DNA of 64,000 nt, taken from contig CAWBJP010000002.1 in the NCBI GenBank assembly GCA_963789165.1, forward strand, positions 1-64,000. Direction: 5' to 3'. Every line of letters begins with the position of its first letter. Position 1 is the first letter of the stretch. The DNA comes from CAWBJP01 sp963789165. Lineage in GTDB: Bacteria > Actinomycetota > Acidimicrobiia > IMCC26256 > BP-133. Positions 8,943 through 19,000 of the stretch are shown here, in pieces. Made by a program: the position numbers and the translations under genes. The notes under the pieces are model-generated. The model did not search any database. It was not told the DNA's origin and saw only the letters and a list, made by a program, of their open reading frames with translations.

Positions 8943-9371
8943 ATGACCGCTCGCTTGACGCGCTCGTTCGCCGCCGTCCTCATCCTCGTGGGCGGCCTTG
9001 TCCATCTGGACCTCTGGAACAACGGCTATCGCACCATCCCGAAGATTGGCGTTCTCTTCATGGCCAACTTCATGGCCTCGGCGGTACTCGCCGCCGTTGT
9101 GATGGCCAGTCGCCGAGCCATCGTGGCATTGGCCGGGATCGGCTTTGCCGCCGGGTCGCTGGGGGCATTCGTCCTCAGCCGGACCGTTGGGATCTTCGGT
9201 TTCACCGACGTGGGCTGGAACGCCCATGCCACCTACACCGTCGCCAGTGAACTCGGCGCCATCGTCCTCTTGGCCGCCACCCTTCTCCTGCAACGCCGAA
9301 CCGTGCTGAAGGCAGCCCGTAGGCCGGCAACTGCCCTGAGTCCGGCAACCGTGGCGGCGGCGAGATGGTGA
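8943..9371 (+). CDS. four-helix integral membrane protein, unknown function
   Basis: A 142-residue hydrophobic protein that I do not recognise. Four transmembrane segments are visible: SFAAVLILVGGLVHLDLW, LFMANFMASAVLAAVVMA, AIVALAGIGFAAGSLGAFVL and ATYTVASELGAIVLLAATLL, with a basic C-terminal tail. A conserved-looking HLDLWNNGYRTIP loop follows the first helix. ATG 8943 is the natural start because the first helix begins eight residues later. It may be co-transcribed with the small acidic protein at 9397. Confidence 0.65.
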   Translation: MTARLTRSFAAVLILVGGLVHLDLWNNGYRTIPKIGVLFMANFMASAVLAAVVMASRRAIVALAGIGFAAGSLGAFVLSRTVGIFGFTDVGWNAHATYTVASELGAIVLLAATLLLQRRTVLKAARRPATALSPATVAAARW

Positions 9372-9396
9372 TCGCCCATCGCCGCCGGTTCATCCG

Positions 9397-9612
9397 GTGG
9401 CTGACTCACCCAGACCGGTGAGCAGCCCTGGGCGCCACGAAACCGGGGAGCGGGAGGGGGACGATACCGACCCCGGGACCGAGATCAACGATCTCACCCC
9501 CGAACAGATCGTCGACGCCGAGATGGCCATGCTCCTGGACCTCGGCCGAGCCGAAGAACTGGCCGACCGCATCGCCGCCCAATCGCGCGGCGAGCGAGAC
9601 ACGCCAGATTGA
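9397..9612 (+). CDS. small acidic protein, unknown
   Basis: A 71-residue frame from GTG 9397 with no recognisable family. It is strongly charged. The N-terminal half is Pro/Arg/Glu-rich and probably disordered; the C-terminal half is a plausible amphipathic helix (LTPEQIVDAEMAMLLDLGR). It follows the four-helix protein by 25 bp. The ribosome binding site is weak, so this could also be a chance frame. Confidence 0.4.
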   Translation: MADSPRPVSSPGRHETGEREGDDTDPGTEINDLTPEQIVDAEMAMLLDLGRAEELADRIAAQSRGERDTPD

Positions 9613-9760
9613 CCGTGCGCCAGGTAGCGGGCTCCCCCGCACTGGGCGCGGACAGCCGCGGGCTCACGGGCAGGCCACCACCTCGAGCGCGCCCGGGATT
9701 CGTCCCCTCCGATTGCCGCCATGTACGGATTGCGGAGTGACGCCGAACCCCAGCCGAAGC

Positions 9761-10306
9761 TCAGGGGCGGCGCCTCGCCTCCAACTGCAGCGAGATCTTG
9801 ACCTCCGGCTCGATCTTGAGCAGGAAGGCGGTCGGCGCCGGCACCTCGAACGACCGGATATCGAGTCTTGTCGTGCCGCGCACCTCCATGAGGTCGGGTG
9901 CGGGAAATTCGGCGACGACACGTCCTTCGACCATCTGCGTGACACCACGAAACATGACCTCGCCCGCCACGAGATAGCCCGACGGGCCGTCCGGGCCACG
10001 GACCTGGTGGAGGTCGACGTAGGCGGCGGGATAACGCCGGGCGTCGATGTGACGCTGGAGTTCCCCGTCGTAGGCGGAATTCCCCGATGTCAGGTTCCGG
10101 ACCTGCAGTTCCAGATGGGCGTTCGGATCGACCGCCAGATCGAAGGCGCCGTCTCGCACCGCCGCCGTCACGAACCCCTCGAGGCCGGTGGCGCCGAAGG
10201 AGAGCGGCCCGAGACTGGTGGCGACCTCGATCAGGATGGCGGACCGTTCTGGCACGACCGTGTAGTGCTGACGCCCCGGGACTGCGGTGAATTCGCCGCT
10301 GCTCAT
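9761..10306 (-). CDS. YceI-family protein
   Basis: A 181-residue protein of the YceI/polyisoprenoid-binding lipocalin-like family. Diagnostic segments are HYTVVPERSAILIEV near the start, FDLAVDPNAHLELQV, RYPAAYVDLHQV and the hallmark VMFRGVTQMVEGRV. Unlike classical periplasmic YceI it has no signal peptide, so it is probably cytoplasmic. Its ATG at 10306 overlaps the stop of the upstream phosphatase (10303-10306), which indicates coupled translation. Coupling to a stress phosphatase is unusual; its ligand is unknown. Confidence 0.75.
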   Translation of the reverse strand: MSSGEFTAVPGRQHYTVVPERSAILIEVATSLGPLSFGATGLEGFVTAAVRDGAFDLAVDPNAHLELQVRNLTSGNSAYDGELQRHIDARRYPAAYVDLHQVRGPDGPSGYLVAGEVMFRGVTQMVEGRVVAEFPAPDLMEVRGTTRLDIRSFEVPAPTAFLLKIEPEVKISLQLEARRRP

Positions 10307-11652
10307 GCCCCGGTCGGGCCGGCGGCGGCTCCGCCGTCGCGCACCGCCACCAGCAAACTGACATCGTCGGACAACTCCGAGCCGGCGAGCCCCTCCACCA
10401 GACGGTCGCAGAGACGCTCAGGGAGCCCCGAGCGGTGGCGCGAAGCCGTCCGGACCAGCTCCGCCATCGACGCATCCAGGCACCCGTCGCGGCGTTCGAT
10501 GAGGCCGTCGGTGTAGATCACCAGCGTGGTCCCGGGAGGCAACGGCACTTCCCCCTCGTCGTAGCCGGCATCCGGCACGCCCAGCGGCGGCCCGAACGGT
10601 TCGTCGAGCATGGCGGAGGTGCCGTCGGGACGGACGAGCAGGATGGGCGGGTGTCCGGCCCGGGCGAAGCGCAACCCGCCGTTGGCGGGGTCGTACACCG
10701 CGACGACGAGCGTGGCGAAGGCCTCGGGCTTGAACACACGCATGTACGTACTCATCCGGGCGAGGATCGCCGCCGGTGAGGCCTCCACGGTGGAGAAGGC
10801 CCGGACGGCGCCCCGCAGGGCGGCCATCGTCGTCGCCGCCGGGATCCCGTGGCCGGCGACGTCGCCCATCACCATGCCCACCAGGGGCCCCGGCAGCGAG
10901 AGGACGTCAGACCAGTCGCCCGCGACCCCCCACGGCTCGCTGGCCGACAGGCAACGGGCGGCGAAGGTCAGCCCACAAACGTTCGCCAACCGATCGGGGA
11001 GATAGGCATGCTGGAACGTCTCGGCCGCCCGGTTCTCAGCGTCGTAGACCAGGGCCCGCTGAGCGGCGTAGGCGGACAGGCGGGCGACCTCGGCCAGGAT
11101 GGCCCGGACCCGATCGGTGAGGGGGCCGGACTCGTCGAACCCGAACGCCACCGCGCCACAGCCACGGCCCGCGGACCCGAGCGGAAGGGCGATGACCGCT
11201 CCTTCCCCCGGCAGCGATTGAATCTCGTCGATCCCCGGATAGGCATTACGAACATCCTGGGGGGAGGAAAACTCCAGCGTGACCCCGCGCCGAACGACGT
11301 CCATCCACGGAGTTCGCCCGCCGAAGCCGCCCCCCTGCGGGCCCCGGGAACGCACCACCTGACCACCGAGGAACGAAACGGCCACTGCTCCGCTGCGATC
11401 GAGGAGCACCGCCCGGGCCCAGCGGGCCTCCACCGCCGCCGCTCCATAGGCCACCACCGAGGCGGCCACATCGGACACCGAAACGGCCCGCATCAGCGCC
11501 TCGACCAGAGGAGCCAACACCCCGTGAACCGCTGCGGGAACAGAAACGCCCGCCCTATCGGCATCGTCCCGGAGATCAATCCTTCCCGGAACCCGTTCCG
11601 GATCAGCCAGCGTGAAAGCCCTCCTGGTACCCCCGCCACTCTCGGTCGCCAT
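10303..11652 (-). CDS. GAF-PP2C (SpoIIE/RsbU-type) serine phosphatase
   Basis: A 449-residue protein phosphatase of the partner-switching type that dephosphorylates anti-anti-sigma factors. A GAF-like sensor occupies about residues 30-200 (ALPLGSAGRGCGAVAFGFDE). The SpoIIE PP2C domain follows, with AGDWSDVLSL, MVMGDVAGHGIPAA (metal-binding Asp) and SDDVSLLVAV near the end. The ATG at 11652 is chosen because GAGGAG lies about 10 nt upstream. It is coupled to the YceI gene and lies 187 bp downstream of the RsbP-like gene. No anti-anti-sigma factor or RsbW-type kinase gene is in the window. Confidence 0.8.
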   Translation of the reverse strand: MATESGGGTRRAFTLADPERVPGRIDLRDDADRAGVSVPAAVHGVLAPLVEALMRAVSVSDVAASVVAYGAAAVEARWARAVLLDRSGAVAVSFLGGQVVRSRGPQGGGFGGRTPWMDVVRRGVTLEFSSPQDVRNAYPGIDEIQSLPGEGAVIALPLGSAGRGCGAVAFGFDESGPLTDRVRAILAEVARLSAYAAQRALVYDAENRAAETFQHAYLPDRLANVCGLTFAARCLSASEPWGVAGDWSDVLSLPGPLVGMVMGDVAGHGIPAATTMAALRGAVRAFSTVEASPAAILARMSTYMRVFKPEAFATLVVAVYDPANGGLRFARAGHPPILLVRPDGTSAMLDEPFGPPLGVPDAGYDEGEVPLPPGTTLVIYTDGLIERRDGCLDASMAELVRTASRHRSGLPERLCDRLVEGLAGSELSDDVSLLVAVRDGGAAAGPTGA

Positions 11653-11839
11653 GAGAAGTAATCTCCTCTCTGGCTGGGGTTTCACTGGACCTGCGCTTCG
11701 GGCAGTGTAGGTCTGGCCCGAGACGACCGGAAAGGTTCCCAGGGGGGTCCCCGCGGGGGACCGGAAGCCACAGCCGCACCACTGCGACCCTCCACCGCAG
11801 CGCTGTCGCGCCTCGGGACCCGAAACGCAGGCGGTCTCC

Positions 11840-13081
11840 CTACCTTCCCGAGGGTGCCGCCGGCTCGCCGCCTCTGCCCGCGGGGTCCGGCACCTTGACC
11901 ACCACGACGGCGATGTCGTCCCGGGATTGGCCCGACTGGAACGCCAGGACCTCCTCGACGAGGCGGGTGGCGATGGCGGCGGCGTCATGGTCCCGGCAGG
12001 CGGACAGCAGGCGGTGCAGGCGGTCGTCACCGTAGAACTCCCGGCCCCTCCGCCCTTCGGTCACCCCGTCGGTATGGAAGACGACGACATCCCCGGGAGC
12101 GAGATCGACGGTGGTCTCCGGCCCGGCGGCGTCGTCGAAGACACCCAGCAGGGGCCCCGGCGTCCCGACGGTGGCGGGAGGGCCCGCCGAACCCAGGCGT
12201 ACCGGCGGCGGGTGCCCCCCGGAGGCGATGGTCATCCGGATGGGCCTTCCCTCGGGGCCCACGCGGAGGCGGGCATAGACGACGGTGCAGAACCGGGAGG
12301 CGCTCTGACGGACCAGGGCTTCGTTCAGGGTGGCGAGCACCAGGCGCGGTCGACGCGTCCGCATGGCGGCGGCCCGGACCGTGTAGCGGGCCAGGGCGGT
12401 GATGCCGGCCGCCTCGGCCCCTTTGCCGCACACGTCGCCCAGGATCACCGCCCAGTCGCCCCGGGCGGTTTCGAAGATGTCATAGAAGTCCCCGCCGACC
12501 TCGTCGCCCCGCCCGGCGGGCCGGTAGGCGGCGGCGATGTCGAGGCCGGGGATTCGGGGCGGCGCCGGCGGGATGAAGCTCTCCTGCAACGTCTGGGCGA
12601 GAAGCCGCGCCCGGGCCTCGGCCTCCTCGGCCCGCTGCCGGGCCGCCAGCAGTTCCTGTTCGTAGCGGCGGCGGTCGGTGGCGTCGAAGACCGTCGTGCG
12701 GATGACGCCGCGGCTGCTCGTCCCGCCCTCCTTGACAACGGAGTTGACAAGGACCGGCAACTGGCGGCCGTCGGCGCAGACGAGCTCGACGGCGATCTCC
12801 TTCACGGCTCCCTGCATGTGCAACAGCGGGGCGTAGTGGGTCTCGTAGAAGATCCGTCCCCCGGCGGAGAGGAGCTGGGAGAACCGCTTCCGGCCGATGA
12901 GGTCATGGCGCTGGTACCCGGTCCAGGTCAGGAGGGTCTGGTTGACCTTGACGATCGTGCCATCGGGCAGCGACGACAGGAATCCGCAGGGGGCGTTCTC
13001 GTAGAGGTCCTCGGTGCACTCGTCCACCCCCTCCAGGGCCGCCAGGTCCACGGCGTCGCGGTCGGAGGGGATCTCCATCAT
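11840..13081 (-). CDS. rsbP: RsbP-like PAS-PP2C phosphatase
   Basis: A 413-residue stress phosphatase. An N-terminal PAS domain (about residues 20-130: NAPCGFLSSLPDGTIV, NQTLLTWTGYQRHDLIG) is joined by a coiled-coil (ELLAARQRAEEAEARARLL) to a SpoIIE-type PP2C domain with GDEVGGDFYDIFE, ILGDVCGKGAEAAG and SRDDIAVVVV. This PAS-coil-PP2C order and length match Bacillus RsbP, which activates the general stress response by dephosphorylating RsbV. The gene directly upstream encodes its known partner RsbQ. Start codons at 13081 and 13078 are both possible; the gap from rsbQ is only 5 nt, so the two are co-expressed. Confidence 0.85.
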   Translation of the reverse strand: MMEIPSDRDAVDLAALEGVDECTEDLYENAPCGFLSSLPDGTIVKVNQTLLTWTGYQRHDLIGRKRFSQLLSAGGRIFYETHYAPLLHMQGAVKEIAVELVCADGRQLPVLVNSVVKEGGTSSRGVIRTTVFDATDRRRYEQELLAARQRAEEAEARARLLAQTLQESFIPPAPPRIPGLDIAAAYRPAGRGDEVGGDFYDIFETARGDWAVILGDVCGKGAEAAGITALARYTVRAAAMRTRRPRLVLATLNEALVRQSASRFCTVVYARLRVGPEGRPIRMTIASGGHPPPVRLGSAGPPATVGTPGPLLGVFDDAAGPETTVDLAPGDVVVFHTDGVTEGRRGREFYGDDRLHRLLSACRDHDAAAIATRLVEEVLAFQSGQSRDDIAVVVVKVPDPAGRGGEPAAPSGR

Positions 13082-13086
13082 GGAGG

Positions 13087-13890
13087 TCAGCGGAGGAAGG
13101 CCTTCATCGCCGCCACCGTTTCCTCGGGCGCGCTGAGGTTCGGGCAGTGACCGGCGGCGTCGAGGAGCACGAACGCGCTTTCGGGGATCTGCCGGTGTAC
13201 GAACTCGCCCACCGACCGGGAGGCGATGACGTCCTCGGAGCACTGCAGCACGAGGCAGGGAACCGGAACCTTGGCGAGATCGGCGCGGTTGTCCGACCGG
13301 AACGTGACCCCGGCGAAGTCCCGGGCGATCTGGGGGTCGGTGCGGCAGAAGCTGTTCGTCAGCTCCGCTCCGAGTTCGGGCCGGTCGGGGTTGCCCATGA
13401 TGACGGGGGCCATGGCGCTCGACCACCCGAGATAGTTGCTGTCGAGGGAACCGAGGAGGTCGTCGATGTCGCGCTCGGTGAACCCGCCGACGTAGCCGTC
13501 GTCATCGATGTAGCGCGGCGAGGGCCCGATGAGGACGAGCCGGTCGAACCGGTCGGGCTCGGCGATGGCGGCGAGCACTCCGATCATGGCGCTGACCGAA
13601 TGCCCCACGAACACCACCCCGGTGAGGTCGAGTTCCCGGCAGATCTCGAGGACATCGTCGGCGTAGCCCTGGAGGGAGCCGTACCTGACCCGGTCGTAGG
13701 CGGCGAGGTCAGACCCGCCGGCCCCCACGTGGTCGAACAGCACGATCCGGTAGTCGTCGGCGAAGGCCGGGGCGACGAACCGCCACATGTGCTGGTCGCA
13801 GCCGAAGCCGTGGGCGAAGACCATCGGCTGGCCGTCCGCCCGGCCGCCGAGGTTGACGTTGTTGCGGGTGAGGATATTCGCTGTGCCCAT
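13087..13890 (-). CDS. rsbQ: RsbQ-like alpha/beta hydrolase
   Basis: A 267-residue alpha/beta hydrolase that closely follows Bacillus RsbQ, the positive regulator needed by RsbP in energy stress. Characteristic stretches are ILTRNNVNLGG, FAHGFGCDQHMWRFVAPAF, FDHVGAGGSDL and DRPELGAELTNSFC. The triad is visible: Ser in GHSVS (about residue 95), Asp in CSEDV and His in AGHCPNLS. RsbQ is thought to bind or process a small hydrophobic ligand sensed by the RsbP PAS domain. ATG 13890 is supported by AGGAC about 8 nt upstream. It is transcribed just before rsbP. Confidence 0.88.
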   Translation of the reverse strand: MGTANILTRNNVNLGGRADGQPMVFAHGFGCDQHMWRFVAPAFADDYRIVLFDHVGAGGSDLAAYDRVRYGSLQGYADDVLEICRELDLTGVVFVGHSVSAMIGVLAAIAEPDRFDRLVLIGPSPRYIDDDGYVGGFTERDIDDLLGSLDSNYLGWSSAMAPVIMGNPDRPELGAELTNSFCRTDPQIARDFAGVTFRSDNRADLAKVPVPCLVLQCSEDVIASRSVGEFVHRQIPESAFVLLDAAGHCPNLSAPEETVAAMKAFLR

Positions 13891-14091
13891 CTGCCGTCCT
13901 GTTCGTGATGCTCGGGTCGACCGGAACACGATCTCCCGGACCGGCGGGCTCATGGCGGCTGGCGCCGGGTCTCCCCGAGCAGGGTAAGCGCTCGGACCAC
14001 GTGCCGGAACCCGGTCCTGAAAAGACGACGTGTTCGGCGAGGGGAACTGCTGGCCGGAACCGGTCGTTGCGTTCTCGCGTCCCCTTCATGG

Positions 14092-15036
14092 TCATTCGGG
14101 CGGGAGCTCGTCGACGCGGCCATGGTGGGCTCCCCCTGTGGCCTCACGATCGACGACGAGGCGCAGGATGTCGGAGCGGGAGTAGTTGCCAACCGGGTCG
14201 AACTGGCGGCGGACCTTGCGGGCGTGGTCGGCGTCGATCTCGGCAGAGACGATTCCGTCGGTGGCTTCGAGCGGGCCGGCCAGGATGTCGCCTTCCGGCC
14301 CGCAGATCGTGGTGTTGCCCCGGGCCAGCCAGTCGTCGTCGCCTCCGTAGATCTCTCCCGCCCCCGGCAGGTCCCGGGGCACGTCGGACCCCCGCATGCA
14401 GAAGGTGACCCCGACCACGTAGACCCGCCCCTCCTTGGCGATGTGGCGGAGCGTCGGCACCCACACGTCGCTGTTGTCCCATGTAGGAGCGAGATAGACG
14501 TCGATGCCGAGGTCGTACAGCGCCGCCCGGGCGAGGGGCATGTAGTTCTCCCAGCACAGCAGCCCGCCGAGCCGGCCGAAGGGCGTGTCGAACACGACGA
14601 GCCCCGAGCCGTCGCCCTGGCCCCACACGAGCCGTTCGGCGCCGGTGGGCATCAGCTTGCGGTGCCTGCCGAGCAGCGACCCGTCAGGCGCGAAGAAGAG
14701 CAGCGTGTTGTAGAGCGTCCCGCGGTCGCGCTCGTTCACGCCGATGGCCAGGTAGACGGACGCTTCCCGGGCCGCGGCGCTGAGCGCCTCGATCGCCGGG
14801 CCCGGCACCTCGACGGCCTGGTCGTAGAGCCGTTCGTACCAGCCCCGGTCGGACCAGGGGGTGGTCCGCCACACCCAGTCCGGATATCCCGGTACGAACG
14901 CCTCGGGGAAGACGACCAGCCCGGCGCCGTTGGCCGCCGCGTCGTTCACCAGCCGAGCCGCCTTGTCGACGGTCGCGTCGCGGTCCAGGAACACCGGCGC
15001 GGCCTGGACCGCGGCCGCGACGACCTTCGAGTTCAC
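14092..15036 (-). CDS. nitrilase (carbon-nitrogen hydrolase)
   Basis: A 314-residue nitrilase-superfamily enzyme that hydrolyses nitriles or related C-N bonds. The Glu-Lys-Cys triad is intact: Glu45 in VVFPEAFVPGYP, Lys127 in RHRKLMPT and Cys161 in GLLCWENYMPLAR. The CWENYMPL context is typical of true nitrilases (branch 1) rather than amidases. The GTG start at 15036 overlaps the methyltransferase stop (15033-15036), so translation depends on the upstream gene. That gene carries an amber codon, which may lower nitrilase expression. The substrate is unknown. Confidence 0.88.
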   Translation of the reverse strand: MNSKVVAAAVQAAPVFLDRDATVDKAARLVNDAAANGAGLVVFPEAFVPGYPDWVWRTTPWSDRGWYERLYDQAVEVPGPAIEALSAAAREASVYLAIGVNERDRGTLYNTLLFFAPDGSLLGRHRKLMPTGAERLVWGQGDGSGLVVFDTPFGRLGGLLCWENYMPLARAALYDLGIDVYLAPTWDNSDVWVPTLRHIAKEGRVYVVGVTFCMRGSDVPRDLPGAGEIYGGDDDWLARGNTTICGPEGDILAGPLEATDGIVSAEIDADHARKVRRQFDPVGNYSRSDILRLVVDREATGGAHHGRVDELPPE

Positions 15037-15884
15037 TTCGTGCCCGAGCCCACGAGGAGCTCGCAGGGGCCGACGAAGCCGTCGGGCGTCTCGAACCGGG
15101 TGAGGGCGGCCTCGATCTCGTCCCACACCGCCGGCCGCTCGTCCGCCGGCACGCCGGCGAGCATCTGGTGCAGCGCCCCGAAGGAATCCCGTTCGAAGCG
15201 GACGCAGTCCGCCGCCGACGGGAGCCGGAGCGGGGCGGCAACGGCGTCGACCGTCACGTCGGAGAAGCCCGCCGTGGTGAGCGCCTCCTCGAGGGCCGCC
15301 GGCCCTCCGAGGCTGAACGGTCCGGGCTGGCCCGGCTCCGGGGGAGGGAGCTGGGCCCGGTCGCGGATGATCGACACGGGAATGGAGAAGAACTCGTTGC
15401 GCTGGGGCGTCGAGTAGACGATCGCCGCCATCCGTCCGCCGTCGCGGAGCGCCCGGCGGATGCCGGCCAGGGCGCGCTGCTGGTCGGGGAAGTAGATGAG
15501 CCCGACCCGGCAGATCACCGCATCGAAGGACCCGGCCGGCAACGAGTCGAGCGCCTCTCCGTCCGCCTCGAGGGTCTCGACGTTGGTCAGCCCGGCTTCG
15601 GCGGCGGCCTTGGCCGCGTAGGTCAGGATCGTGGGTGAGATGTCGGTGGCCACCACCGAGCCGCTGCGGCCGACCCGACGGGCCGCCGCCAGGGTCTGGC
15701 CGCCGGCTCCGGCCGCCACGTCGAGTACCCGGGCGCCGGCCGCCACGCCGGCGGCGTCGAGCATGCGCTCGGTCGCTTCGCCGAGCCATTCCTCCAGCGT
15801 CGGCCCCCAGCGGTGCCAGGCCTCGGCGGCGTCCTCCCACTACTGGCGGGTGGTGGTCTTGTACCGGGAAGGGTCGAAGCCCAT
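15033..15884 (-). pseudogene. class I SAM methyltransferase with in-frame amber codon
   Basis: A methyltransferase of the UbiE/Methyltransf_11 type: motif I is VLDVAAGAGGQTLAAA, motif II ATDISPTIL, and FDAVICRVGLIYFPD follows. An excellent ribosome binding site (GAGGAGG, 6 nt spacing) precedes ATG 15884, and the N-terminus reads MGFDPSRYKTTTRQ. Codon 15 is then TAG (15842-15840), after which the same frame continues as WEDAAEAWHRWGPTLEEWL. The frame is intact on both sides, so a single substitution (for example CAG to TAG) fits best. A shorter product could start at ATG 15764 but lacks a good ribosome site. It is coupled to the nitrilase gene. Confidence 0.75.
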
Positions 15885-16076
15885 CGGTTTCCTCCTCGTT
15901 CGGACCGTCTTCGATTGGATGGGCGCCAGATCGCCAGCCGATCGCGGAAGGTTTCGCCTGGCACTTCGCCAGACGACAACACCTCATCGGGAAGCGACAA
16001 TGGGACCATGTCTGGCCGATCCGGCGCCGGGGACCTGGTTGGTCGGGCACCCGGCAGCGTGTGCGATGCGCAGCGG

Positions 16077-19000
16077 TCAAGGGCCGATGTCGAGTTCGAT
16101 GCCGTAGTCGTAGCCGGGCGGCTGGATGCCGACGTCACGGCGGAGGTTGGCGGCGTGGTGCTGCCCGAGGGTTTGGATCTCTGGGAGTTCTGGCAGGGGG
16201 TTGAGTTCTCGGTCGAGGCTGCGGAGCCGGCGGGCGGCTTCGGGATGCTCGTCGAACCACGCGGCCCGCTGCTGACGGGTGATCTGGAGGTCGTCCCTGC
16301 GTTCCTCGAGCCGGCTGATGGCCTGGTCGAGGCGGTTCACCTCCGGCCCGACGGTGGCCGTGTAGGCCATCTCGGCGGCGGACTCCTCATCGGCCCAGCG
16401 GGTCGCTTCTTTGCGCCAATGACGCCGGTCCCGCCAGCTGTCCGAGACCGTGAGGTTATGTTGGGCGTCGCTGTACTCCTGACGGGCGAGGATGAGCAGG
16501 CGGGCGGCGTCGCCTTCTGGCGTTCCCAGATAGCGGCCCCGGCCGGTCAGCAGGTCGGTTCGGTTCCGGCGAAACTTGGCGAGTTGGCGGTCGACCTCGG
16601 CGATCTGGGGCGTCGGGTCTGCTGGGATTGCGGCGGCGACCGCTCGTCGTTCGGCTGCGAGGCGGGCGTGGCGGAGGGCAGTTCGCATCCCGGCGGGGGC
16701 ATCGTCGTCGTGTTCGACAGCGAGTGGTTCAGTCGCCGGGGTGCCGGAGTCGATGGCCCAGCGGGCCCGGTGGTCGACGGACCAGTCCCGGGTGAGGTCT
16801 TCGACGGCCTGGTCGAGGTTGTCGGCGACGACGTGGACGGTGTTGGCCTGCCGGCCGCGGCTCATGGAGACGTAAGCGAGTTCGCGTCCGCCGCCGTCTT
16901 CGTAGCGGTGGGCGACGTCGACCGTTGATCCCTGGGAGCGGTGGACGGTGACGGCGTAGCCGTAGGCGAGGCGGTCCTTGGCGAGCTCGTCGCCTTGGAG
17001 GCGTTCGAAGCGGCCGTCGTCCATCCGGACGATGAGGGACTGAGGATCGATCCCCAGGGTCACGACCTCGCCGCGTTCAGATGTGACCACGTGACCGTCG
17101 GCGCCGGGGGCGAGGGTCACGATGCGGTCACCGACGCTGTAGCGGCGGCCGCCGGGCGCGGTCAGCTCCTGGCCGGTGAGCCGGCCGTCGAGGGCGAAAC
17201 GGTCGCGGGCGAGGCGGTTGAGGGCGTCCACGTTCGTCCGTCGCCAGGCGTACATGGCTGCGTCCCGCCCGGCGCAGACGTCGGCGTACCAGGCGTCCAC
17301 CGTTGCCAGCCGGGCTTCGTGGGCGTCTGGGGAGATTCGGATCCGGTCGTTGCCGGCGTACCAGATGACGGCGTCGGCGACCTTCCCGCCGCGGAGCTGG
17401 CGCAGTGCTTCCCGCTCAGTGGGGTCGTCCTGGCGGATGTTCTCGGTCAGGACGTGGACGATCGCGTGGTGGCGGTTGAGCAGGGCCCGGAGGGCGCCGC
17501 CGGGGCCGACCGGGCCGAGCTGCCGGTGATCGCCGACCAGGATGACTTTGGCCTTGGCGAGGTCGCAGGCGGTGACGAGGCGGAGCATGTCGCCGTCGTC
17601 GGTCATGCTGGCCTCGTCGAGCACGACGACGTGCCGTCGAGTGAGTTCGAGGGTGCCGTGGTCGAGGCGCCACAGCAGCGAGGCGATCGTCCGGCTCTCG
17701 TTGAGGTCGGCTCCCCGGCCGAGGGTGCGGGCAGCCTGCCCGGAGGTCGCGGTGCCGACGACCTCGTAGCCGGCGGCGGTGAAAGCGTCAGCGGCGCAGC
17801 GGATGGCGGTGGTCTTGCCCGCGCCGGCGACGCCGAGCACCAGCGAGATCCGCCGTCCTTCGCCGCAGATGCCTCTGACCACCTTGGTTTGCCCGGACGT
17901 GAGCGGACGACCCAGGGCATGCTCGGCCCGGCTGATCGACGCCTCAACGAACTCGCCGGGCACGACCGCGCTGGTCGCTGTGCCGGTGCCCCGGGCAACC
18001 AGTTCGGCAACAGCCGCCTCAGTCGCCAACGCCGCGGCGGTGGCGTAGGTCCGTTCCCGGGCACCCTTCACGCCGAGCAGGGGGACGCAGTCGGGGACGG
18101 CCAGGATTCGCTGGACGGCTCGTTCCAGATCGCCCATCTGCCGGCCGTACAGCGCCGGGCCGATCGCGACGATCACATCGGCGGCGGTGAACACCTTGGC
18201 CACCGACAGGCGACCCTCGGGGGAGAGGGCCTCTGCCATGAGCCGGGTGATCTCCCGCTCGGACAGTACGGGCTCCAGCACCGCTTCCCGCCCCGCCCGC
18301 TCGACCGAGGCGACCAGCTCGGGAACGGTCCAGCCGACCTCGGCCAGCTCCTGGTGCCAGCGGGGCATCAGCTCGCCCACCGGGGTGTGGCGCTTCACCG
18401 CCCGGGTGTCGCGGGCCGCGATGTTGCGGGCTCGGTAGCTTGACTCACCCCGGGCCTCGACCGCTTCGCTGATCTCGTCCGCCCGCTTGGAGTGGATCTC
18501 CATGACTTCGTCGGGGATCCCGACGACCTTCCAGTGACCCAGCCGGCCGGATGGGCCATGGTCGGGAGCGACGGCGTAGCCGAGCTCGACGGCGGCGCGG
18601 GCGGCCGCCGCCCGCCCCACGATGGTGGCGGCGTGCAGATGCTCACGCCACAGGGCCGTGTCGGCGGCCTTCCAGCCGCCTTCGGCGTCCAGCATCTCGA
18701 TCAGGTTGGCGACCAGCACGTGGTCGTGGGGCGAGGGGTCACCCGCCCGGAACGTCGCATGCCGGGTGTGGGCGTAGACCAATCCGCTGGTGGCCGTAGC
18801 CGTCCGCTGCCGTCCCCGGCGGCCACCCCGCGCCAGCGTCACCGCCTCCAGATAGGACAGCGTGGCGTCCCGTTCAGCATCCATGATCCGGTGCATGTCC
18901 TCGCTCCGCCCGATCACCCCCAGCTCGGCCACCGACTTGTGCGCCGAAATCACCAACTCCATCCCCGGCCGCATCGTCGACACCAACCGCACTCCGGTCG

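Noticed and set aside
14092..16080. One long minus-strand frame that seems to fuse upstream sequence to the nitrilase
   Set aside because: Nitrilase homology begins at GTG 15036. The region before it is the methyltransferase gene in another frame, so there is no fusion.
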